DNA from: Planctomycetota bacterium
GTDB taxonomy: Bacteria > Planctomycetota > PUPC01 > JACPCR01
NCBI GenBank assembly: GCA_030740295.1
Contig: JASLXP010001199.1
Span: forward strand, 1 to 8,459
Length of the DNA stretch: 8,459 bases
Direction of reading: 5' to 3'
Every line of letters starts with the position of its first letter. Within the stretch, counting starts at the first letter, position 1. Shown in pieces: positions 1 to 5,582 of this stretch. A model generated the notes under the pieces. The model did no database searches. It saw nothing but the letters and a program-made list of their open reading frames with translations, and was not told the origin of the DNA. The translations under genes and the position numbers were made by a program.

Positions 1-1266
1 GTGAATCACGTCGCCTTTTACATCGAGGACTTTGCCGCTGATACCGCCGACGGTTCGCTCCTTGCCGATCATGTCCTTCAGATTGGCACGGGCGAACTGA
101 AACAAGTTTTCGATGTTGTCGAGATCCTTGAGTCCCTGCTGCAGTTCCATTTCGATAAGTTCGTATTCATCCTTGTCGAGCATCGATTTGATTCGGCTCC
201 GCACGTTGCCGAACTGCCGCGCCCGCATCGGCTTTTCAATGCTGGTGAAGAGCTCTTTCAGCAGCCGGTCGTGCTTAATTTTTGCCATGGAACGCTGCCG
301 GTCTGCGGTCAGGTAGAACATTCGTTCGAGCTCGGGAAGCCGCGCCAGCAAATCCTCGAACGGCCCTTTCATGTTGGGCGGCGCCTGTGCGATGACCGCT
401 TCAAGCCCGGCCTTCGCCTCGGCAAATTTGCCCTCTTCGATGAGGCTGTCGATGCTGCGTTTCTGAACACCGAAGAATGAAACGCGCTGCTGAGCCACTT
501 TGACGCGCAGACCCTCGAACTGCTTCTTCCAACGGTGGTAGCCTTGATGCGCGTCGTAGAATTTGTTGAGCGTGTCAATCGCCGCGACGTAGTCATTAGC
601 CCTGGCGAAAGCGAAGGCCTTGGCTTTGGCTTCATTGAGCCCCGGAAACGGCGGTCGCTTGCCTTCCATCTGATTGATTTCCTGTTGCAGTTTCAGGACG
701 TGCTCGACCGTCTGTTTCTGGTAACCGGTGCCCTTTGCTTTCTCCATGGCGACCTTCCACAGATTGAGCTGTTCATACTTTTCATCCGGAAATTCCATTT
801 GAAAATCGCCGGCCACGCTGATGGCCCTTGCCGCGACGTTCGCACGCGTCTTGCGGGCGATGGCTTCGGCCTGAGAGACCTCCTTCTTCTTCTGCATCAT
901 CGAACGTATGTCCTTAAGCTCACTTTTGGGCTCAGGGCGCGCGTTGGCGTTTTCGAGGATCTCGGCTGCCTCTTCCTCCTGTTGGGAGATCAGATAAACG
1001 CCGCCCAATCCGGCGGCAATGGCGAGTATCGAGCTGATGACAATTCCAGCCTTGCCCCCCTGTTTCGGCGGTGGAAGGGGCAGGGATGGCGGAGGTCCTC
1101 GTCTTTTCGTCCCGGGCGGCGCACCGGTCTCTCTGGTGCTGGTGCGGGATTCTCCGGTCTTTGAATTGCTCTTCGATTTGGCGCGCCGGGCCTTCGATGC
1201 ATCTGATTCTTCTCTCGTCTTCGAGGGTTTTCGAGTGCGCTTTTTGGTATTTCGGTCTTCGGACAT
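1..1266 (-). CDS. Unrecognised single-pass membrane protein with basic proline-rich tail (partial, 3' end outside window)
   Basis: The minus strand is open for 422 codons from an ATG at 1266 to the window edge, with no stop; the protein continues beyond it. The start is well fixed: an in-frame TGA lies at 1312-1314 and no other start codon falls between. There is no good Shine-Dalgarno. Residues 1-72 are very rich in Lys, Arg, Ser and Pro and should be cytoplasmic. Residues about 74-93 (GIVISSILAIAAGLGGVYLI) form one membrane helix. The remainder is charged and helical, with TPR-like helix pairs around 215-260 and 270-295 (for example NDYVAAIDTLNKFYDAHQGY and IEEGKFAEAKAGLEAVIAQA). Near the edge, ISGKVLDVKGDVIH looks like the start of a beta-rich domain. 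By the positive-inside rule the C-terminal part would be extracytoplasmic. I do not recognise the family; a scaffold or anchor role is only a guess. Codons favour G/C at third positions, supporting real coding. Confidence 0.8.
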   Translation of the reverse strand, partial: MSEDRNTKKRTRKPSKTREESDASKARRAKSKSNSKTGESRTSTRETGAPPGTKRRGPPPSLPLPPPKQGGKAGIVISSILAIAAGLGGVYLISQQEEEAAEILENANARPEPKSELKDIRSMMQKKKEVSQAEAIARKTRANVAARAISVAGDFQMEFPDEKYEQLNLWKVAMEKAKGTGYQKQTVEHVLKLQQEINQMEGKRPPFPGLNEAKAKAFAFARANDYVAAIDTLNKFYDAHQGYHRWKKQFEGLRVKVAQQRVSFFGVQKRSIDSLIEEGKFAEAKAGLEAVIAQAPPNMKGPFEDLLARLPELERMFYLTADRQRSMAKIKHDRLLKELFTSIEKPMRARQFGNVRSRIKSMLDKDEYELIEMELQQGLKDLDNIENLFQFARANLKDMIGKERTVGGISGKVLDVKGDVIH

Positions 1267-1287
1267 ATTTGTCGCTTTTTCACGTCT

Positions 1288-1302
1288 CAGGGCACAGCCC
1301 TG
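1288..1302. promoter_or_regulatory. 15-nt perfect dyad in the leader of the basic-tailed membrane protein gene
   Basis: CAGGGC (1288-1293) and GCCCTG (1297-1302) are perfect inverted copies separated by ACA. The dyad lies 21 bp upstream of the ATG at 1266. A weak sigma-70-like pair on the minus strand sits just before it: TTGCAC at 1331-1326 and TAGACT at 1309-1304, spacer 16. The dyad could be an operator just downstream of the -10 or a leader hairpin. Only the symmetry is seen directly; a role is inferred. Confidence 0.3.
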
Positions 1303-1345
1303 GAGTCTAGTTCAAACACATGATGGTGCAAAGAATGCAGGGGGT

Positions 1346-1370
1346 GGTGAATGGTGAATGGTGAACGGTG
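1346..1370. repeat. GGTGAAT heptad tandem repeat, about 3.5 copies
   Basis: Heptads occur at 1346-1352 and 1353-1359 (GGTGAAT) and 1360-1366 (GGTGAAC), followed by a partial GGTG at 1367-1370. The array lies just left of the larger GGATTCA array and shares the TGAAT core with its inverted form. It is non-coding. Confidence 0.8.
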
Positions 1371-1372
1371 CA

Positions 1373-1518
1373 GGATTCAAGGGGATTCAGGATTCAAGGA
1401 TTCAAGGATTCAGGGATTCGAGGATTCAGGGATTCAAGGATTCAGGGATTCAAGGATCAGGAATCTTGAATCCTGAATCCTGAATCCTCTTTAATACTTG
1501 AATCCTGAATCTTGAATC
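1373..1518. repeat. GGATTCA repeat array followed by its inverted TGAATCC array
   Basis: GGATTCA units start at 1373, 1383, 1390, 1398, 1406, 1422, 1430, 1438 and 1446, with a one-base variant (GGATTCG) at 1414 and a shortened unit at 1454. From 1390 to 1453 the period is exactly 8 nt, with the eighth base A or G. A 16-nt higher-order unit, GGATTCAGGGATTCAA, occurs exactly at 1422-1437 and 1438-1453 and with one change at 1406-1421. The motif then flips: TGAATCC at 1467, 1474, 1481 and 1499, and TGAATC at 1506 and 1513. The centre can fold: 1446-1454 pairs perfectly with 1465-1473 around a 10-nt loop. The array sits between divergent genes and codes for nothing plausible. Confidence 0.9.
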
Positions 1519-1754
1519 ATTAAAGGGCGTTAAGAGCATTCAGATTCCGCGGTTTGGCGTCCATTGGGCGCCCCTGTGCGCTGCTCTTGGGCTTCGTTGC
1601 AGGATCAGGTTGGTTTGGTACTCTAGCCCGCCTGAAAAATTTCACGCTGCGAACACCTACAAAGGGGCGGCAACGGGCACGCCTGATACTGAGAACCAGT
1701 TCCCCATAACACCCACCAACCGCGGGAAAAGCCCTCTTGACTGCCGCAACCGGA
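1519..1754. other. Non-coding leader upstream of the polyprenyl synthase, no assigned element
   Basis: No convincing gene, tRNA or known riboswitch is visible here. Open frames on either strand are short and antisense-like. The promoter for the polyprenyl synthase should lie here, but the best hexamers (TTGCAG at 1597 and TACTCT at 1619, spacer 16) are too poor to annotate as a promoter. Confidence 0.5.
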
Positions 1755-2726
1755 ATGACACTCCAGGACATTTACGCGCCCGTTCAGGACGATCTGCAGC
1801 GAGTGGAAGACCTGCTCGACAGAGAGCTCTCAGCCCACTCTGGCAAGATCAGGGATCTTCTCGATCATGTGACTTCGTTCAGGGGCAAACGCATGCGGCC
1901 GGCGCTGGCGCTGCTCGCCGGCAAGTGCTTTGATCGCGTCGATACCGCACATGTTTACGCGGGCTCGGTGGTGGAGCTCATTCATTCCGCCACGCTCGTG
2001 CACGATGACATTCTGGACGAAGCTCAGATTCGAAGAGGCATCCCGACCATCAGCGCCATCTGGGGAACTGAGATCTCCGTCCTGCTGGGCGACTACATCT
2101 TTTCACGAGCCTTCGCAGTGATAGCGGAATTCGACGGCAGCGTGTGCTTACCATACATCACCAGAACCACGGATAAGATGTGTGAAGGCGAATTAATCCA
2201 GCTCAAGTCACGGTATGACCTGGACCTGACAGAGGAGATGTATCTCAAGATTGCCGAACTCAAGACCGCATCGCTATGCGCCCTCAGCACGCAGCTCGGC
2301 GCGCTCCTGGCGGGTGCAGACAGGGATTCGGTCGACAGTTTCTACGATTTTGGGCTGAAGCTCGGCCTCGCTTTTCAAATCACTGATGACTGCCTCGATA
2401 TAACCGGTGAGGAGGACATCGTAGGCAAATCCCTCGGTACTGATCTGGGGCAAGGCAAGCTCACACTCCCGGCCATTCGCCTGCTGCAGCGTCTGGATGG
2501 CGACAAGCGGAATGAAATCAGGGCGGTGATGCAGGATGGCCTTTCAGAGGAGAACCGCCTTCGATTCCACGAACTGGTCCGGCAATACGGCACGCTGGAG
2601 TCTTCCCTCGATACGGCCCGCGCCCTCATCGAAGAAGGCTGGCAGCGTCTCGAAGACGTGCCGGATTCCGATGCCAAACAGGGCCTCCGCGCACTGGGCG
2701 AATACATCCTCTCACGGGATCTCTAG
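1755..2726 (+). CDS. Long-chain polyprenyl diphosphate synthase (IspB-like)
   Basis: A trans-isoprenyl diphosphate synthase that condenses isopentenyl diphosphate onto an allylic primer, giving the side chain for quinones or a related lipid. Seen in the protein (323 aa, normal family length): GKRMRP at 44-49, the first Asp-rich motif DDILD at 84-88 followed by RRG, the second motif DDCLD at 211-215, and KSLGTDLGQGK just after it. The fifth residue before the first motif is Ala (HSATLVHDD); a small residue there is the known signature of longer-chain enzymes such as IspB rather than FPP or GGPP synthases. The exact chain length cannot be read. The start is uncertain: ATG 1755 gives MTLQDIYAPV, typical of the family, while TTG 1737 has GGGA nine bases upstream and would add six residues. 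A transporter gene follows after 19 bp, probably in the same transcript. Confidence 0.93.
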   Translation: MTLQDIYAPVQDDLQRVEDLLDRELSAHSGKIRDLLDHVTSFRGKRMRPALALLAGKCFDRVDTAHVYAGSVVELIHSATLVHDDILDEAQIRRGIPTISAIWGTEISVLLGDYIFSRAFAVIAEFDGSVCLPYITRTTDKMCEGELIQLKSRYDLDLTEEMYLKIAELKTASLCALSTQLGALLAGADRDSVDSFYDFGLKLGLAFQITDDCLDITGEEDIVGKSLGTDLGQGKLTLPAIRLLQRLDGDKRNEIRAVMQDGLSEENRLRFHELVRQYGTLESSLDTARALIEEGWQRLEDVPDSDAKQGLRALGEYILSRDL

Positions 2727-2745
2727 GCCATCGCCGTCCGGCAAT

Positions 2746-3585
2746 TTGCTGTTCATCATCCTAAACATTTTACTGAGTTCGAGTTTCATCCTCGGGATGC
2801 GGTGGAACCAGTTGAACGATCGTGACCTCCTTTCGGTCGGTGCAATCAACTACATCACCGGCTGGCTGGTCTCGCTCATCCTGTACCTGCTGCCCGGCAA
2901 TCAGGCCCACTCGAGCCCGGCCATACTGTGGGGGACGGTGAACGGCGCTGGATACTTCATCGCATTCTTTCTGCTGCTGGGAACAATGAAATGGAAGGGC
3001 GCTGCGCAGGCAACGGTCTTTGCGAGGCTGTCCATTCTCGTTCCCGTGAGTGTTGGTATTATTGTGTGGGGCGAGACGCCAAATGGCGCTGAGTGGGGAG
3101 GTATCACGCTGGCCTGTGTATCCCTGCTGCTGATCGGCGGCGGAAAGAACCTCATTGAGGAAAAGTTGCCCCCCGGGGCCTTCGTCACCATCTCCCTTTT
3201 CTTCTTGATCGCTGGATGCTCCAGGCTCGCGCAGGAGGGATTCAAGCATCAGGCCGAAGAGAACGAGCAGATGGCCTACCTGCTGGCCGCGTTCACCGTC
3301 ATGGGCGTCTGCTCTGCCGTCATGCTTATGAAACGTAAAGTAAAGCCTGGATGGACGGAGTGCTGGACTGGTGTGCTGATTGGAATCGCAAACAGTTTGC
3401 AGGTCTTGTTCATCCTGAAGGCGCTCGAAGGATATCCGGGCTATGTGGTGTTTCCCGTAGCCAGCGCAGGCGGGTTGCTGATGACTACTCTGTTTGCAGT
3501 GATCTGGCTGAAGGAATCGTTGTCCGCTCGCGGCCTGGTTGGGATTTCAGTTGCCGTGTTGGCAGTGGTAGCGCTTCAGAGTTGA
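2746..3585 (+). CDS. EamA/DMT-superfamily ten-helix membrane transporter
   Basis: The 279-residue protein has about ten hydrophobic segments arranged as two halves of five, as in EamA/drug-metabolite transporters (about 290 aa). The last segments are the most typical, with YVVFPVASAGGLLMTTLFAV, then WLKE, then the final helix LVGISVAVLAVVAL. The TTG at 2746 is chosen because it keeps the first helix (LFIILNILLSSSFILGM) and falls 19 bp after the previous stop. The first ATG, at 2797, would remove that helix. Starts further upstream would overlap the synthase heavily and add a soluble, shadow-like segment. No strong Shine-Dalgarno is seen. The substrate is unknown. The close coupling to an isoprenoid synthase allows, but does not show, a lipid-linked substrate; some DMT members (ArnE/ArnF) flip polyprenyl-linked sugars. 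Confidence 0.8.
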   Translation: MLFIILNILLSSSFILGMRWNQLNDRDLLSVGAINYITGWLVSLILYLLPGNQAHSSPAILWGTVNGAGYFIAFFLLLGTMKWKGAAQATVFARLSILVPVSVGIIVWGETPNGAEWGGITLACVSLLLIGGGKNLIEEKLPPGAFVTISLFFLIAGCSRLAQEGFKHQAEENEQMAYLLAAFTVMGVCSAVMLMKRKVKPGWTECWTGVLIGIANSLQVLFILKALEGYPGYVVFPVASAGGLLMTTLFAVIWLKESLSARGLVGISVAVLAVVALQS

Positions 3586-3605
3586 TGCGGGTTCTCGACA
3601 GGTCT

Positions 3606-3622
3606 TGAGCTGAAAAAGCTCA
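3606..3622. terminator. Small hairpin between convergent genes, possible weak terminator
   Basis: TGAGCT (3606-3611) and AGCTCA (3617-3622) are perfect inverted arms around a GAAAA loop, 20 bp after the transporter stop and 6 bp beyond the stop of the convergent small membrane gene. Neither strand has a T-run after the stem, so intrinsic termination would be weak. Confidence 0.3.
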
Positions 3623-3628
3623 CGAACA

Positions 3629-3844
3629 CTACCAACCAACGTCAGGTTTTCCTAGGTTGTGGATGTTCACCAACATAAGGATCGAGCCAATGATCAGTGG
3701 AAACAGATATAGAGTGCCGGTCATCAAAGCTATCACGGCAGGGAGCAGAATGAGACCTGCTGGAACTCCCCATTTCCAGAATAGCTGAAGATCGAACCAC
3801 CAATTGATGATTCCCAAGATGATCATGAAGTCGAATGGTGCCAT
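3629..3844 (-). CDS. Small hydrophobic membrane protein downstream of pspC, unknown function
   Basis: A 71-residue protein, almost entirely hydrophobic, starting MAPFDFMIILGIINWW and ending NIHNLGKPDVGW. Two or three membrane helices are likely: about 6-24, 27-45 and 46-64. The ATG at 3844 is chosen because AAGGA lies 7 bases before it. A TTG at 3874 would add ten residues that look non-conserved and lie within a hairpin. It is the fourth gene on the same strand after pspA, pspB and pspC, 136 bp after pspC, so it may be read from the psp promoter or from its own. It does not resemble E. coli PspD or PspG in sequence. The family is not recognised; a role in envelope stress is suggested only by position. 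The hydrophobic pattern, the ribosome-binding site and the location make it more likely real than chance. Confidence 0.62.
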   Translation of the reverse strand: MAPFDFMIILGIINWWFDLQLFWKWGVPAGLILLPAVIALMTGTLYLFPLIIGSILMLVNIHNLGKPDVGW

Positions 3845-3850
3845 CCTATT

Positions 3851-3876
3851 CCTTGTCCTACCGAGCAGAGACAAGG
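3851..3876 (-). promoter_or_regulatory. Hairpin covering the ribosome-binding site of the small membrane gene
   Basis: CCTTGTC and GACAAGG form a perfect 7-bp stem with a 12-nt loop. Read on the minus strand, the second arm contains the AAGG of the Shine-Dalgarno and ends 6 bases before the ATG at 3844. In mRNA the stem would hide the ribosome-binding site. The pairing is seen; control of translation is inferred. Confidence 0.35.
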
Positions 3877-3980
3877 CTGTGACTTACTTGGAATTGCCCT
3901 CCCAAGAGTCATCGCTCGCATCCTGCTCAGTATGAAATGTTCTTCCATTTGCCAACCGAAACATCAACCTGACATTCCTG

Positions 3981-4370
3981 CTATCCCTCTTTGCCTTCAT
4001 TAAACTTCTTGTCCCACTCGTACTCCCTGGCCGTCACCATGTCCTCCATCCTTTCGATGCGCCTCATCAAATTGTCATATACACGCTTTAGGCGGCGCAG
4101 AGCAAGCGTTCTGGATGAAACGTAGGAATCATAGAACTCCTGATCCCCATCGGTGGTGAACGGCATGACCGGCTCTGGTTTCATCAGAAGAGCCGCAAGA
4201 AAATAAATGGCGACGACCGGCCAGAAGCCTGTGAACAACAAGGTGAGGACAAAAACGAGGCGCGTCCAGAACACTGAAAAATCCCAGTGCTCAGCAATGC
4301 CCTGGCAGACACCCATGATGATGCCGCCCCGTGACCGGTACAGACCTTGTCGCCTCTGTTGACTATTCAT
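3981..4370 (-). CDS. pspC: Phage shock protein C, inner-membrane stress sensor
   Basis: A 129-residue PspC. Residues 10-68 carry the PspC domain: LYRSRGGIIMGVCQGIAEHW, then the membrane stretch LVFVLTLLFTGFWPVVAIYF ending LLMKPEP. Residues 82-126 form a coiled coil ending RRIERMEDMVTAREYEWDKK, which matches the conserved tail of E. coli PspC (119 aa). In E. coli, PspC with PspB senses inner-membrane damage and draws PspA away from PspF. The ATG overlaps the end of pspB by eight bases (ATGAATAG), and a strong AAGGAG lies six bases upstream inside pspB, so translation is probably coupled. It is the third gene of the pspABC operon. Identification is secure from the domain, the tail and the context. 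Confidence 0.95.
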   Translation of the reverse strand: MNSQQRRQGLYRSRGGIIMGVCQGIAEHWDFSVFWTRLVFVLTLLFTGFWPVVAIYFLAALLMKPEPVMPFTTDGDQEFYDSYVSSRTLALRRLKRVYDNLMRRIERMEDMVTAREYEWDKKFNEGKEG

Positions 4371-4617
4371 CGTGCTCTCCTTCTTTGTCTATGATGATGG
4401 TTTCCAAAGATTCAATCCGTTTTTCCATATCTGAAAGGTTGTTATAGATCTCCTGGATCATCCGAGTCTCCTCTTCGGCCGCGCCGCGCTCCCGCGAGCT
4501 TCCTTTAAGCATCTTCAGCAGGATGAGGCCGAAGATGCCGGCCATTCCGAAGAGGATTACGGGGACCAGGATTAACGTCAGCATCATGCTGATACCCGAT
4601 GTGATGGGCTCCGGCAT
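4363..4617 (-). CDS. pspB: Phage shock protein B, membrane partner of PspC
   Basis: An 84-residue protein with one N-terminal membrane helix (about 11-34, MMLTLILVPVILFGMAGIFG) and a charged helical tail with EETRMIQEIYNNLSDMEKRI followed by ESLETIIID. That tail matches the conserved end of E. coli PspB (74 aa; its MRERIQALESILD segment). This copy is about ten residues longer, mainly at the N-terminus (MPEPITSGIS). PspB works with PspC in the inner membrane to pass the stress signal to PspA. AAAGGAA lies seven bases before the ATG. The gene starts 23 bp after pspA and overlaps pspC by eight bases, giving the standard pspA-pspB-pspC order. Confidence 0.92.
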   Translation of the reverse strand: MPEPITSGISMMLTLILVPVILFGMAGIFGLILLKMLKGSSRERGAAEEETRMIQEIYNNLSDMEKRIESLETIIIDKEGEHDE

Positions 4618-4640
4618 AGCGATATTCCTTTCTCTTTCGG

Positions 4641-5327
4641 TCAGGAAGCAGATTCAGAGGCTGCGCTTTCCTTCTTGATTGAAGCCTTCAGAGAGGCGAG
4701 CTCTTCCTCCACTTTGTCACCGTACTCCAGTCCGGCAAGCTCATCTTCGAGCGTCGGCTTGCTGGGGACATTTACCAGCTCGGCCTCCGCTTCGAGCCGG
4801 TCGATCTTGTGCTCGAACTGCTCGAACCGCAGCAAAGCGTCGGAAGCGTCATAGCGTCGAATGTCTGACTGGGCCCGATGTTTACGCTGCGCATGGATCT
4901 GGCGTTGCACGAGAATCCGCTGCTTGTCGCGGGCGGAATCCAGCTTTTCCTCGAGCGCCTGGATGTCGTTTCGGTATTCCTCGACCAACACGTCGAACTG
5001 CGTGAGCTCCGATTCGAAAGTACTGACTCTTTCCAGGTAGCTGTGCTTCTGGTTGAGGGCCTCGCGGGCCAGGTCTTCGCGACCCTTTTCGATGGCCAGC
5101 TCTGCTTTCTGTCCCCAGTTTTCTGCGAGCTTGGTGGCTTCGTTCAGCATGCGCTCGACCTTTTTCTTCGAAGCAATCGTGTTTGCGCAGGATGCCTTGA
5201 TTTCGACGAGCGTGTCTTCCATCTCGGTGATCATGAGTTTGACCATCTTCTCGGGATCTTCCGCGTGGTCGAGCATGTTGTTGATGTTGGAATTAATGAT
5301 GTCTCTAAGCCTTGTGAAAATACCCAT
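4641..5327 (-). CDS. pspA: Phage shock protein A, PspF inhibitor and membrane-stabilising effector
   Basis: A 228-residue PspA/IM30 (ESCRT-III-like) protein, close to the 222 aa of E. coli. It begins MGIFTRLRDIINSNINNMLD with the amphipathic helix used for membrane binding, followed by the conserved EDPEKMVKLMITEMEDTLVE. The middle is a long coiled coil (for example KAELAIEKGREDLAREAL). The tail has FEQFEHKIDRLEAEAE and a final EEELASLKASIKK helix, like the E. coli C-terminal segment. In E. coli, PspA binds and inhibits PspF in the resting cell and forms oligomers on the damaged inner membrane under stress. AAAGGAGGG precedes the ATG by eight bases, an unusually strong Shine-Dalgarno that fits high induced expression. 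It is first in the operon and divergent from pspF. Confidence 0.97.
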   Translation of the reverse strand: MGIFTRLRDIINSNINNMLDHAEDPEKMVKLMITEMEDTLVEIKASCANTIASKKKVERMLNEATKLAENWGQKAELAIEKGREDLAREALNQKHSYLERVSTFESELTQFDVLVEEYRNDIQALEEKLDSARDKQRILVQRQIHAQRKHRAQSDIRRYDASDALLRFEQFEHKIDRLEAEAELVNVPSKPTLEDELAGLEYGDKVEEELASLKASIKKESAASESAS

Positions 5328-5414
5328 TTCTGAGCCCTCCTTTTGTGAAAAAATCTTCTAAGCCGTGTGGGACAAAGACGAATGGCGCAATGTTCCACAT
5401 CGCTGCCTGCTTAT

Positions 5415-5430
5415 CGCAAGCTGGAAGCCA
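5415..5430 (-). promoter_or_regulatory. Sigma-54-type promoter for pspABC
   Basis: On the minus strand 5430-5415 reads TGGCTTCCAGCTTGCG. It has the invariant GG of the -24 box and GC of the -12 box with exactly ten bases between, as in the consensus TGGCAC-N5-TTGCW. Three less critical bases differ. Transcription would start near 5404, giving a leader of about 77 nt before the pspA ATG. Sigma-54 control is expected because pspF encodes a sigma-54 activator. Confidence 0.65.
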
Positions 5431-5513
5431 AATCGATCTGCTCTTTCAAGGCATTTGTTTGCAAGCATTTACGATACCCTCAGGATTCTGGCCCAAGACT
5501 CCATGTCTGATGA

Positions 5514-5530
5514 TCGCCATTGTGAGGCGA
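5514..5530. promoter_or_regulatory. Inverted repeat, candidate PspF enhancer (UAS)
   Basis: TCGCC (5514-5518) and GGCGA (5526-5530) are inverted copies around a 7-nt centre. The centre lies about 118 bp upstream of the predicted pspA start, inside the range where E. coli PspF sites lie (roughly -80 to -125). Its right arm overlaps the possible pspF promoter. The symmetry and spacing are seen; PspF binding is inferred. Confidence 0.35.
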
Positions 5531-5555
5531 CAAAATCCACTAATTGGTATATTCT
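5527..5555 (+). promoter_or_regulatory. Possible sigma-70 promoter for pspF
   Basis: GCGACA (5527-5532) and TATTCT (5550-5555) match four of six bases each of the -35 and -10 consensus with a 17-bp spacer. Transcription would start near 5562, about 20 nt before the pspF ATG. Overlap with the candidate enhancer would fit the autorepression known for E. coli pspF. Confidence 0.3.
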
Positions 5556-5582
5556 GCCAAGCTCTTCCCGACCAGGAATCAG

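Noticed and set aside
1..1164. Long plus-strand open frames at 1-480 and 535-1164
   Set aside because: They are antisense to the uninterrupted minus-strand frame 1266-1, which has one membrane helix, a clear start and protein-like composition; the plus-strand products have no recognisable domains.
1373..1518. CRISPR array
   Set aside because: Units are 7-8 nt with no spacers, and there are no cas genes nearby.
1520..1771. Minus-strand open frame in the non-coding leader
   Set aside because: It overlaps the synthase start, and its product is Arg/Pro-rich with no domain, typical of antisense G/C-rich DNA.
2536..2745. Longer N-terminus for the DMT transporter
   Set aside because: It would overlap the synthase gene by about 190 bases and add a soluble segment that does not fit the family.
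2770..3249. Minus-strand frames opposite the transporter
   Set aside because: They are mirror frames of a clear ten-helix membrane protein; the products have no recognisable features.
4878..5361. Plus-strand frames opposite pspA
   Set aside because: pspA is unmistakable on the minus strand; the antisense frames arise from its codon pattern.
5548..5553. TATATT paired with TTGTGA (5520-5525) as a pspF promoter
   Set aside because: The spacer would be 22 bp, too long for sigma-70; the pair at 5527 and 5550 has a 17-bp spacer.
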